NCBI GenBank assembly: GCA_027485675.1
Contig: JAIXQP010000033.1
Location: 124,001 to 188,000 of the forward strand
Length of the DNA stretch: 64,000 nt
Source: Terriglobales bacterium
GTDB lineage: Bacteria; Acidobacteriota; Terriglobia; Bryobacterales; Bryobacteraceae
Direction: 5' to 3'
Below the pieces are notes generated by a model. That model saw only the letters and a list, made by a program, of their open reading frames with translations, made no database searches and was not told where the DNA came from. This document shows, piece after piece, positions 26,150-33,709 of the stretch. Within the stretch, counting starts at the first letter, position 1. Each line of letters begins with the position of its first letter. A program made the position numbers and the translations under genes.

Positions 26150-26677
26150 TTACTTCTTTTTGAGGCGCGAACAAACGGCAGCGGTCGCTTCGTTATGCGC
26201 GGCGGGCTTGGGATCAGCGACGATTTCGATGATCTTGCCCTCCTTGTCAATCACGAAGGTGGTACGGCTGGCGATGCCCCGGTCTTCCATCAGGACGCCA
26301 TAGGCCTTGGCCGTGGCGCGATTGGGGAAATCGCTCAACAAAGGAAACGCCAAACTCAGATCATCCGAGAACCGCTTGAGGGATGGGGCTGCGTCGACGC
26401 TGATGCCAAACAGCTGAGTCTCCGACTCATTGATCGTTTGGATTCCAGCCTGGAATCCTTTCATTTCCGCCGTTCAACCACCGGTAAACGCGAGCGGGAA
26501 AAAGGCGAGCACCACATTTTGTTTGCCTTTGAAGTCCGCAAGCGAGAACGATTTGCCGGGAACGGAGGAGGGCAGTTTCTCAAAGCCGGGCGCCATGTCG
26601 CCGACTTTGAGATGGGTCTTTCCGCCCTGGGCAAGAAGCGCAGTGGCGGCGACCAGACTCAAAAACAGAGTTTTCAT
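26150..26677 (-). CDS. Selenocysteine-containing peroxiredoxin (AhpC/TSA-like) with in-frame UGA
   Basis: A 175-residue thioredoxin-fold peroxidase if UGA at 26474-26476 is read as selenocysteine. Residues 1-16 look like a signal peptide. The frame then gives VGDMAPGFEKLPSSVPGKSF, VVLAFFPLAFTGG, UGA (residue 68), TAEMKGFQAG and on to a normal peroxiredoxin C-terminus. In cysteine homologues this segment reads FTGGCTAEM, so the UGA falls exactly on the peroxidatic cysteine. Sequence on both sides stays conserved and in frame, which argues against a decayed gene. A SECIS-like hairpin lies 15 bases downstream. Cys169 (AAVCSR) may be the resolving thiol. An automated call would split this into two fragments. 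Confidence 0.88.
26440..26458 (-). promoter_or_regulatory. Bacterial SECIS element for the peroxiredoxin UGA
   Basis: On the coding strand, 15 bases after the UGA, GGATTCCA and TGGAATCC form a perfect 8-bp stem with the loop GGC. The UGA-to-loop distance of 23 bases and a loop beginning GG fit the published bacterial SECIS pattern (16-37 nt, G-rich loop start). The hairpin lies inside the coding sequence, as is usual in bacteria. Confidence 0.82.
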
Positions 26678-26727
26678 AGTGGACCTCTCCGTTGACTAGT
26701 TTAGTGGAGGCGAGGGCGGATTGGGAA

Positions 26728-28077
26728 TCACCACGGCAGCGGTAAATTGACGATTTCGTTGCCGCCGGCTTTGGAGTCGACGGTGCGCCGCAGGGTCTTT
26801 CCCTCGCCGAGGAAGACGATCCATTCGTACTTGCGATCCAACTTCGATTCGATCTCCAGGCGGAGGAATTCGGCCGACGGCCCGGCGTGCACCTGCGAGA
26901 TGTCTTCGAGGTCGGACTCCCAGAGGAAGAACTCGGCGCCGAGCTTGGGGGTGTAGTGGAGCTGCATCGTCTCGCCCTCGGCGAGCGGGAGAATGGCTCC
27001 GTTTCGTAAAAAGAAGATTGGCTTCGTTTCGTTGCCGGTGACTTCGATGGTCTGGCGGCCCTTGTGGGTGATGCCGGTGTGGATGTCGGTCCAGTTGCCG
27101 CGGGGGAGATAGACCGTCCGTTTGCTTTGGCCGCAGAGCGGGGCGACGAGAAGTTCATCGCCGAGCAGGTATTCGTCGGCGCGCTCGCGGGCTTCGACCT
27201 CGGTGGGGTACTGGAAGGGCAGCGGATGGATCATCGGATAGCCGCGGTCGCGGACCTCCTGCAGATAGGTGACCAGGAAGATGCGGAGGCGTTCGCGCCA
27301 GGCGGGGTTGGCCATGGGTTGATCGCGATAGACCATTGGGAGGCCGGCGGCGAAGGCCTCGGAGGCGGGGTAGTGGTCCAGGTTCACGGCCGGGACCGTG
27401 GTGCCGGACAGCGCGGCGTGGACGAGAGAGTGAACCAGGGAACAGGGGTCGGCCTGTTTGTCCATCTTGCGGGCGTAGCGCGGGACGTTGCGGGTGGAGA
27501 GCAGTTCCACGTCGCTGGGCGAGTACTCGATGGAGCCGCCGATCTTGAACCGCTCGTCGTAGATCTCTTTGGGCGAGGGGCCGTAGTGGAACAGGTATTC
27601 CAGGCGATCGGCGCCGGCGATGGAGATGCGGGCTAGCGCTTTGTTGGAGGCGGCGAGGTCGAAGCGGTAGCGGCCGTAGTTTTTGTGGTCGAGCGCGTAG
27701 CCGGCCGTCGAGATCAGGAAGGGGGATTGCGAGGCGATTTCGCGGCCGCGGGCGCCGAGCCGGACGTCGGTGCGGGGTCCGAGGCCGAAGAACTCTTCCG
27801 TGGTCGGCGAGTGGCGGCTGAGGACGATCTCGCCGTCGATGCGCCGGGCCGGCGCGGCTTCTGAAAGGAGTACCTTGCCGGTGGAGACGGCGAGCACGTT
27901 CAACTGCCCGGTGCTGCTGATGCGGACGATCAGGTGTTCGGACTTCAGTTCCTGATTCTGGGCCGGACCGGGGGAGGCGCCCCAGGTCCGGATGAATTTG
28001 AAAGTCGACGGCGAGAGGAAGTCAAAGTCGATCTTGCCGTCGGCCAGGGGGAGGGTGAGAAGGAGTGCGAGCCACAT
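26728..28077 (-). CDS. GH31-like protein with a shrunken, probably inactive catalytic barrel
   Basis: A 449-residue protein with an N-terminal signal (MWLALLLTLPLADG). Residues 30-170 match the GH31 N-terminal beta domain (EEFFGLGPRTDVRL, KNYGRYRFDLA, LEYLFHYGPSPKEIYDE). The C-terminal third matches the end of GH31 enzymes (YPMIHPLPFQYPTE, DEYLLGDELLVAPL, RTVYLPRGNWTDIHTG, IFFLRNGAILPLAEG). Only about 60-70 residues lie between them, where normal GH31 enzymes carry several hundred with the W.D.NE catalytic segment, and no nucleophile motif was found. Either an internal deletion has produced a pseudoenzyme or the fold was repurposed. It abuts the M24 gene (TAAATG) and precedes the peroxiredoxin. 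Confidence 0.75.
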   Translation of the reverse strand: MWLALLLTLPLADGKIDFDFLSPSTFKFIRTWGASPGPAQNQELKSEHLIVRISSTGQLNVLAVSTGKVLLSEAAPARRIDGEIVLSRHSPTTEEFFGLGPRTDVRLGARGREIASQSPFLISTAGYALDHKNYGRYRFDLAASNKALARISIAGADRLEYLFHYGPSPKEIYDERFKIGGSIEYSPSDVELLSTRNVPRYARKMDKQADPCSLVHSLVHAALSGTTVPAVNLDHYPASEAFAAGLPMVYRDQPMANPAWRERLRIFLVTYLQEVRDRGYPMIHPLPFQYPTEVEARERADEYLLGDELLVAPLCGQSKRTVYLPRGNWTDIHTGITHKGRQTIEVTGNETKPIFFLRNGAILPLAEGETMQLHYTPKLGAEFFLWESDLEDISQVHAGPSAEFLRLEIESKLDRKYEWIVFLGEGKTLRRTVDSKAGGNEIVNLPLPW

Positions 28078-29250
28078 TTAGATCAGGAGCATCTTTTCTT
28101 GCTTTTCGCCGGTGACGCGGGCTTCGGTATCGCCGATGAACATGTTGATCTCCGAGCGGATGCCGAACTCGGGCAGGTAGATGCCGGGTTCGACGGAGAA
28201 GCAGGTCCAGGGGATGACGCGGCGTTCGTCGTGGGTTTCAAGGTTGTCCATGTTGGCGCCAGAGCCGTGGACCTCCTCGCCGATGGAGTGGCCGGTGCGA
28301 TGGACGAAGTACTCGGCGAAGCCGTGCTCGCGGATGTGGCCGCGGCAGGCGTCGTCTACTTCGAAGCCGTAGAGCGGCTGGCCGTTGGCAATGGCGGTTT
28401 GCACCTTGGCGATGGCGGCGTCGCGCGCGCCGGTCACCACGTTGAATACGTTCTGGACTTCCGAGGGAATCTCGTGGCCGGTGTGGCCGGTCCAGGTGAT
28501 GTCGTAGTAGACCGAGCCGGGGCGGGCGAGTTTGGCCCACATGTCGATGAGGACGACGTCGCCCTGCTGAATCAGGGCGCTATCTTCGGCGCGGGGCTCG
28601 TAGTGGGGGTTCGAACAGTTGGCGTTGACGGCGACGATGGGGCCATGGTCGGTGAACAGGCCGGCGCGTTCAAACGCCTGGCGGACGAAGGCGGCGATGA
28701 TCCATTCGTTGACGAGTTCGCGGCCGCGGAGGCGGTCGCCGATCTCTTCGAAGGCTTGGCGGCGGATCTCGTCGACGAGCTTGCCGGCGGCGAGATGGGA
28801 GTCGAGCTTGTCCTGGTTCCAGCGGGCTTCGAAATACTGCACGAGGTTGGCGGAGGTGGCGACTTCGACGCCGCGGCCGCGGACGAGTTCGACGGTGCCG
28901 GCGTCGACCATCGCGACGTAGGGGATGGCGCAGTCCGGCGAGTACTGCATGGCGACGCGGCGGCAGCCGGCGAGGAGCGTCGCGAGGCCGTCGACCTGTG
29001 TGGCCCAACTCGAATAGACGTGCGTCGAGCCGGGCAGGGCGCCGAGCATGTTCCGTTCAATGCGGTGTTCGAGTTTGCGCGGTTCGCCTTCGGCCGGGAT
29101 GAGGTAGTACCAGCGGCGGCTGGGGGTACGCGGCGGATCGAAGTTCAGGATCCGGTAGGCGAGGGGGTCGCGGAGATGGTGGTCGAAGAAGAGCCAACCA
29201 TCGAGTTTTTCTTCGCGGAGCGCGGCTTGGATTGCAGAGAGATTCATCAT
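28078..29250 (-). CDS. M24 family metallopeptidase (Xaa-Pro aminopeptidase-like)
   Basis: A 390-residue cytoplasmic pita-bread-fold protein. The N-terminal creatinase-like domain spans about 1-140. The catalytic domain holds the five dinuclear-metal ligands in order: Asp in DVVLIDMWAK, Asp in VYYDITWTGH, His in HRTGHSIGEEVHG, Glu in CFSVEPGIYLP and Glu in IRSEINMF. Most likely a proline-specific aminopeptidase acting on peptides, which suits the peptide transporter gene directly upstream (overlapping ATGATGA). The exact specificity cannot be settled from sequence. Confidence 0.93.
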   Translation of the reverse strand: MMNLSAIQAALREEKLDGWLFFDHHLRDPLAYRILNFDPPRTPSRRWYYLIPAEGEPRKLEHRIERNMLGALPGSTHVYSSWATQVDGLATLLAGCRRVAMQYSPDCAIPYVAMVDAGTVELVRGRGVEVATSANLVQYFEARWNQDKLDSHLAAGKLVDEIRRQAFEEIGDRLRGRELVNEWIIAAFVRQAFERAGLFTDHGPIVAVNANCSNPHYEPRAEDSALIQQGDVVLIDMWAKLARPGSVYYDITWTGHTGHEIPSEVQNVFNVVTGARDAAIAKVQTAIANGQPLYGFEVDDACRGHIREHGFAEYFVHRTGHSIGEEVHGSGANMDNLETHDERRVIPWTCFSVEPGIYLPEFGIRSEINMFIGDTEARVTGEKQEKMLLI

Positions 29251-30701
29251 TTGACGCCACCCATCATGGTACGGAGAGGTTTGATAAAGAGAACTAGGAG
29301 GAGCCCGGCGCCGATGGCAAAGGCGCCGACGTAGCCAAAGAGCGTGTCGAGCGGCATGCTCTCATAGAAGCCGGCCAGACGGCCGCCGATGTAATTCCCG
29401 ACGCTGGTGGCGAGAAACCAGACGCCCATAATGACGCCAACGACTTTGGCGGGGGAGAGTTTCGTCATCGCGCTGAGGCCGACGGGGCTCAGGCAGAGCT
29501 CGCCGATGGTGTGGAGCAGATAGGTGAGCGTGAGCCAGAGCGGGCTTACCTTGGATCCGGTGGCGGCCAGGCTCGCGGCAGGCATCAGCGTCAGGAACCC
29601 GGCGCCCACGAACACCAGGCCCAGGACGAACTTCGCGGCGACGGAAGGCTCCCGCGGACCGAGCTTGATCCAGATCCAGCCGAACACCGGGGCGAGAGCG
29701 ATCAGGAAGATGGAGTTGAGCGACTGAAACCAGGTGGACGGGAAGGGCAGGCCGAAGAGCTGGTTGTCCGTCTTCTCATCGGCGAAGAGATTGAGCGTGG
29801 AGCCGGCCTGTTCAAACGAAGACCAGAAGATGGAAGCCACCAGGAAGAGGACGAAGATGACGAGGATTCGTTTGCGTTCGGTGGCGGTCCAGGGTCCGAA
29901 GTAGACGCCGGCGAAGACGACAACGATGACCGCCAGCAGCAGGACGCCGAGCGCGTCGGCTAACTGCGTGACCGTGGCGGAGATGATGCCGGTGCTGATG
30001 AGAAGCGGGACGCCGAGAAGCACGGCGAGACCGATCCAGAGATACCGCTTCTGCGTGGCCGCTTCGGCGGGCGAGGAGAAGGGGGCGGGCTGTAGGCCGG
30101 CGTCGCCGAGGTGCTTGCTGCCGAGGAGGAACTGGACGAGCCCCAGGGTCATGCCGGCGCCGACGACGAGGAACGCGAGGCGCCACTCAATCATCTGGCC
30201 GACGTAGCCGGCAACGAGAGGGGCGAAGAAGGCGCCGATGTTGATGCCCATGTAGTAGATGGAGAAGCCGGCGTCGCGGCGGTTATCGCCGGGCTCATAG
30301 AGCGAGCCGACGAGCGTCGAGACGTTAGGCTTGAGCAGTCCGGTGCCGAGGCTGACGAGGGTCAGGCCGAGATAGAACATTTCGACCGAGGGCGCGGCGA
30401 GACAGAAGTTGCCGGCGGCGATGCCGATGCCGCCGTAGATGACGGCCTTGCGCTGGCCGATAAACCGGTCCGCCAGCCAGCCGCCGGGGATGCTCATCAG
30501 GTAGACGAGCGAGACGACCATGCCATACACGGCCGCGCCTTTGCCTTTGTCAAACTGCAGGCCTGTCGGCGAGATCATATACAGCAGCAGCAGGGCGCGC
30601 ATGCCGTAGTAACTGAACCGTTCCCACATCTCGGTGAAGAACAGGGTCGCCAAGCCGCGGGGGTGGCCGAAAAATCGCGTGTCTAAGTTCGCCGTCGCCA
30701 T
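29247..30701 (-). CDS. POT/PTR2 family proton-coupled oligopeptide transporter
   Basis: A 484-residue major-facilitator protein with about 12-14 membrane spans. The N-terminal family signature is clear (FGHPRGLATLFFTEMWERFSYYGM region) and is followed by GGWLADRFIGQRKAVIYGG and FSIYYMGINIGAFFAPLVAG, the usual POT motifs. It imports di- and tripeptides with protons. The start lies 19 bases inside the end of the ABC ATPase gene and its stop overlaps the M24 peptidase start, so peptide import and breakdown are encoded together. Confidence 0.93.
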   Translation of the reverse strand: MATANLDTRFFGHPRGLATLFFTEMWERFSYYGMRALLLLYMISPTGLQFDKGKGAAVYGMVVSLVYLMSIPGGWLADRFIGQRKAVIYGGIGIAAGNFCLAAPSVEMFYLGLTLVSLGTGLLKPNVSTLVGSLYEPGDNRRDAGFSIYYMGINIGAFFAPLVAGYVGQMIEWRLAFLVVGAGMTLGLVQFLLGSKHLGDAGLQPAPFSSPAEAATQKRYLWIGLAVLLGVPLLISTGIISATVTQLADALGVLLLAVIVVVFAGVYFGPWTATERKRILVIFVLFLVASIFWSSFEQAGSTLNLFADEKTDNQLFGLPFPSTWFQSLNSIFLIALAPVFGWIWIKLGPREPSVAAKFVLGLVFVGAGFLTLMPAASLAATGSKVSPLWLTLTYLLHTIGELCLSPVGLSAMTKLSPAKVVGVIMGVWFLATSVGNYIGGRLAGFYESMPLDTLFGYVGAFAIGAGLLLVLFIKPLRTMMGGVK

Positions 30702-31873
30702 TCAATCTCCATCTGCAAGTGCAACATGCCAGCCGTTTCTTTGGGGTCGATGACGGCAAAGGTCAACACATCGTCAATCCAGTCCTGGCTGGCCCCGTCC
30801 CAGTGCTGCGTGGCAACCGTCAGTGTATATTCCTGGCGGCTAAGCAGGCAATCAAAACGAAAATCGAGTTCGATGGTCTCGCCGGCCTTGACCAGTCCGA
30901 GGGGGCGCTGCTCGACGCGGGTGTTGGTGCCGTAGACGTCGAGGCCGAGGCGGTTGCGGATGAGCATGCCGAAGATCGGGTTGTCGCAGTCGCGCAGGAA
31001 TTTCGCGGTGATGCGGACGGTGGCGGGCTGGCCAGAGTCGAGGGCGGTGGTGGATTCGCCGCGGTGGTTGAGCAGGAGGACGGATTCGATTTTGCTGTGT
31101 TCGTCGCCGTGGCGGTAGCTGCCGAGCGGGGTGGCCGCCTCGCGCAGTTGCAGTTCGTGGACGAGGCCGACGTAGCGGTTGACGACGTCGTTCGGGGTGC
31201 CGACGGCGACCACTTCGCCATGCAGCATCAGGGCGGCGCGGGTGGCCAGGCGCTTCACCATGCCGAGATCGTGGGAGACGAAGAGGATGGTGATGCCGCG
31301 TTCCTTGAGCTCTTCGAGTTTGTGGATGCAGCGGTTGGCGAAGATGGCGTCGCCGACGGCGAGGGCTTCATCGACGATGAGGATTTCGGGATCGACGTGG
31401 ATGGCGGTGGCGAAGGCGAGACGGACGTACATGCCGCTCGAATACTCTTTGACGGGCCGGTCCATGAAGTCGCCGATTTCGGCGAAGGCGGCGATGGCGG
31501 GGAAGGCGGCTTCGATCTCGGGGCGGGAGAGGCCCATGATCTCGCCATTGAGGATGACGTTTTCGCGGCCGGTGAACTCCGGGTTAAAGCCGGCGCCGAG
31601 TTCGAGCAGGGCGGCGATGCGCCCGGCGGCGACGACGCGGCCGCGCGTGGGCTGCATGATACCGGCGACGATCTGCAGCAGGGTGCTTTTGCCGGAGCCG
31701 TTGGGGCCGACCAGGGCGAACACTTCACCGGACTCCACCGTCAGGTTGACATCGCGCAGGGCCCAAAACTCCTTGGGGCGCTTTTCGTCGAGGAAGGGAA
31801 GCGCGGCGAGAAGGCGGTCGGCGGGTTGGGCGAAGAGCGAATAGATCTTCGAAACGTGTTGGATCGATACCAA
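30683..31873 (-). CDS. ABC transporter ATPase of the polysaccharide-export (Wzt) type
   Basis: A 396-residue protein with an ABC ATPase domain (about 1-245) and a C-terminal extension. Walker A is GPNGSGKST, the signature is EYSSGMYVRLAFA, Walker B is ILIVDEAL, and the H-loop is in LFVSHDLG. This matches Wzt/TagH-type export ATPases, including FWALRDVNLTVESGEVFALVG at the start. Residues about 250-396 form a beta-rich Wzt_C-like domain that in known systems reads the glycan's terminal modification. No Wzm permease or glycan synthesis gene is in the window, so the partner lies elsewhere. It overlaps the POT gene. Confidence 0.9.
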   Translation of the reverse strand: MVSIQHVSKIYSLFAQPADRLLAALPFLDEKRPKEFWALRDVNLTVESGEVFALVGPNGSGKSTLLQIVAGIMQPTRGRVVAAGRIAALLELGAGFNPEFTGRENVILNGEIMGLSRPEIEAAFPAIAAFAEIGDFMDRPVKEYSSGMYVRLAFATAIHVDPEILIVDEALAVGDAIFANRCIHKLEELKERGITILFVSHDLGMVKRLATRAALMLHGEVVAVGTPNDVVNRYVGLVHELQLREAATPLGSYRHGDEHSKIESVLLLNHRGESTTALDSGQPATVRITAKFLRDCDNPIFGMLIRNRLGLDVYGTNTRVEQRPLGLVKAGETIELDFRFDCLLSRQEYTLTVATQHWDGASQDWIDDVLTFAVIDPKETAGMLHLQMEIEWRRRT

Positions 31874-31903
31874 CCTTCAATTATCAGCGATATCCTCGAA
31901 GGG

Positions 31904-32359
31904 ATGGGTAAAGAGGCGGTGATTCCGCAGCGGGCCGCGAGGGCGCTGTTGCGGGCGGTGGACTGGTTGACGGAGAGCGAGGTGGACTTTCAGGTCACGG
32001 GGGATACGGCGGCGCGGTTCTATGGCGCCAGGCTGGCGATTCGCGAGATTGAATTGACCGTGGCGGCGAGTGTCATCGAGCGGCTGGGGGAGGGCGTCGA
32101 ATGGCAGCAGAACGAGCGGTGGGAGCGGCTGACGCTGGTGCGGGACGGGGTGCGGCTGGTGGCGAGTTCGGCGCGGTGCTTTGAGGCGCGGCGTGGGAAG
32201 TGGGTATCCGTGCGGGCCGACCTGCGGCACAATACCTGGATTGACTTTCAGGGCCGCCACATTCCTTTCGAAACGCGCGGCCCTCTGATGCGGCGCTATG
32301 AACGCCTCGGTGAGGATGAACCCGTGCGGCAGATGCTCGCCGGGAGCCACTGCAGTTAG
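31904..32359 (+). CDS. Small nucleotidyltransferase-fold-like protein
   Basis: A 151-residue protein on the opposite strand to its neighbours. The stretch VDFQVTGDTAARFYGARLAI resembles the G..A...YG.R.T..ID.. segment of nucleotidyltransferase-like (MNT/AbiEii type) folds, but the following acidic pair reads REIELTV, so the metal site may be degenerate. No other family was recognised. The ATG at 31904 was used; a GTG a few codons later is possible. It begins about 30 bases from the start of the divergent ABC ATPase gene. Its end overlaps the DUF481 gene by four bases. Confidence 0.6.
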   Translation: MGKEAVIPQRAARALLRAVDWLTESEVDFQVTGDTAARFYGARLAIREIELTVAASVIERLGEGVEWQQNERWERLTLVRDGVRLVASSARCFEARRGKWVSVRADLRHNTWIDFQGRHIPFETRGPLMRRYERLGEDEPVRQMLAGSHCS

Positions 32360-33435
32360 TCGGCCGGCTTGGCGAAGGTGAGGCGGATGCCGGTGGTGAA
32401 CAGCAGGTCGTTGGTCTTGGCGCCGGGAACGGGGTTGCTCAGGTAGCGGTTGCTGAAGCCGACGTTCCAGGCCAACCACTTATTGATGTTGGTGGACAGG
32501 CCGGTGTCGAAGTTCAGGCGGTAGTTGCCGGTGTTGGAGACGTTCGGGTAGAAGACCAGCCGCTCGGTGAACACCATGTTGCTGGCGAGCTTATGGTTGA
32601 GCTCGTTGCCGAGGATGAGTTCGGTCGAAGTCCGGCGAAGGCCGGTGGAGAAGAACTCCTTGTTGAGGTTGGCGCCGCCGAACAGGTCGAACAGGGTCCG
32701 CTTGCTCTGGATGACGTGATAGCCGCCGCCGCCGCCGAGGACGAAGCGGAGGTCCAAGCGCTGGAACTCATCGAATTCGAGATCGGAGAGCGCGAAGACG
32801 AACGACTTCTTGCTCAGGTTGAGGTCGTACCGGCCGCCGCCGCGGATGGCGTTGGCGGTCTGTTGGGTACGGCCCTGCAGCCGGGCGTTGGTGTTGATGC
32901 TCGTGAAATAGAGGGTGATCTTGTCCCGCGAGGTGGCGCGGGCGAGGTTGGCGCCGAGGTTGAAGGTGTTGGTCTCGGCGTTGCCGCGGGTGGCGGCATA
33001 ACCGGCATCGAAGAAGCCGGTCCAGAGGTCGAGGAGCCGGGGGTTGGTGAGGCGATCGAGGCGGGCGAGGTAGCGGGTCTGCTCCTCTTCCGAGCGGATG
33101 GTGGCGATCTTGTCCTTGGTGGTCTCGACCTTGCCGGCGGCGGCCGTGGTGACGGTGTAGCGGTCGGCCTCCGCCTTGAGGGCGCCAACGATGATCTGGC
33201 CATCTTTGAGGACCAGACTCAGGGGAGCGCCGGAGTCGATGCTGGTAATAGCGGCGAAGGGGATCTTCACCTCACCCGCCAATTCAGACTTCAGGGTGAG
33301 AGAATCGCCTTCGACGCGAATGACAGTTCCAGTGAGGCGGTCTCCGTTTTTCATCGTAACGGAGTCAGCCAGGAGGGTTCCCGCCAGAAGAACTGAGGCC
33401 AGAAGGCCCAAGGGGAACGATTTGGGAATATGCAT
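32356..33435 (-). CDS. DUF481 family outer-membrane protein
   Basis: A 359-residue exported protein: signal peptide (about 1-23, ending GTLLADSV), an N-terminal region of about 110 residues (VTMKNGDRLTGTVIRVEGDS, an SH3-like/Bx-type pattern seen in many Acidobacteria), then a DUF481 beta-barrel (about 140-359) with alternating strands such as YDLNLSKKSFVFALSDLEF and YRLNFDTGLSTNINKW. The function of DUF481 proteins is not known. The ATG at 33435 follows AAGGA, and the frame upstream runs through the structured leader. It is a single gene read toward the nucleotidyltransferase-like gene. Confidence 0.88.
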   Translation of the reverse strand: MHIPKSFPLGLLASVLLAGTLLADSVTMKNGDRLTGTVIRVEGDSLTLKSELAGEVKIPFAAITSIDSGAPLSLVLKDGQIIVGALKAEADRYTVTTAAAGKVETTKDKIATIRSEEEQTRYLARLDRLTNPRLLDLWTGFFDAGYAATRGNAETNTFNLGANLARATSRDKITLYFTSINTNARLQGRTQQTANAIRGGGRYDLNLSKKSFVFALSDLEFDEFQRLDLRFVLGGGGGYHVIQSKRTLFDLFGGANLNKEFFSTGLRRTSTELILGNELNHKLASNMVFTERLVFYPNVSNTGNYRLNFDTGLSTNINKWLAWNVGFSNRYLSNPVPGAKTNDLLFTTGIRLTFAKPAD

Positions 33436-33600
33436 GAGGGATTCCTTAAAAAAATCATCCCAGAGAGAACGGGGGAGGGCAGGTGGGGCACACAGAGCCA
33501 CCCGTACGAGTCGGCCGGAGATGCCGACTCCTGAGAAGGAGGCCTCACCCAACCTTTCCGGTTCTCACCGGGCTCAGCGTAGCACGGGCCTACCGCTCCA
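33436..33600 (-). promoter_or_regulatory. Structured 5' leader of the DUF481 gene (candidate RNA element)
   Basis: Between the DUF481 ATG and about 33600 the minus strand folds into several hairpins: CCGGT with ACCGG and a GAGA tetraloop (33558-33571), CTCCT with AGGAG just after it, and an 8-bp GAGTCGGC/GCCGACTC stem (33508-33530). A weak promoter-like pair (TTGCAT, 17 bases, CATTCT at 33631-33636 and 33608-33613) would start the transcript near 33600. No known riboswitch class was recognised. Confidence 0.4.
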
Positions 33601-33709
33601 AGTTTCTAGAATGGCAAGTTGAGCCGCAGGATGCAATCTTTTTCATCTAGATCGTTTGCCCGTCCGTCGCGTTTCAGAGGGGACGAAAAAGTCATGACAT
33701 AATCTCGTT

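Noticed and set aside
26150-26677. The peroxiredoxin as a pseudogene or sequencing error
   Set aside because: One UGA exactly at the catalytic position, intact flanking codons and a matching SECIS hairpin make recoding the better explanation.
28600-28620. GGGTTCGAA-type sequence resembling a tRNA T-loop
   Set aside because: It lies inside the M24 peptidase coding sequence and cannot be extended to a cloverleaf. No tRNA was found in the window.
33436-33600. DUF481 leader as a cobalamin or cyclic-di-GMP riboswitch
   Set aside because: Conserved boxes of those classes could not be matched, so it is reported only as an unnamed structured leader.
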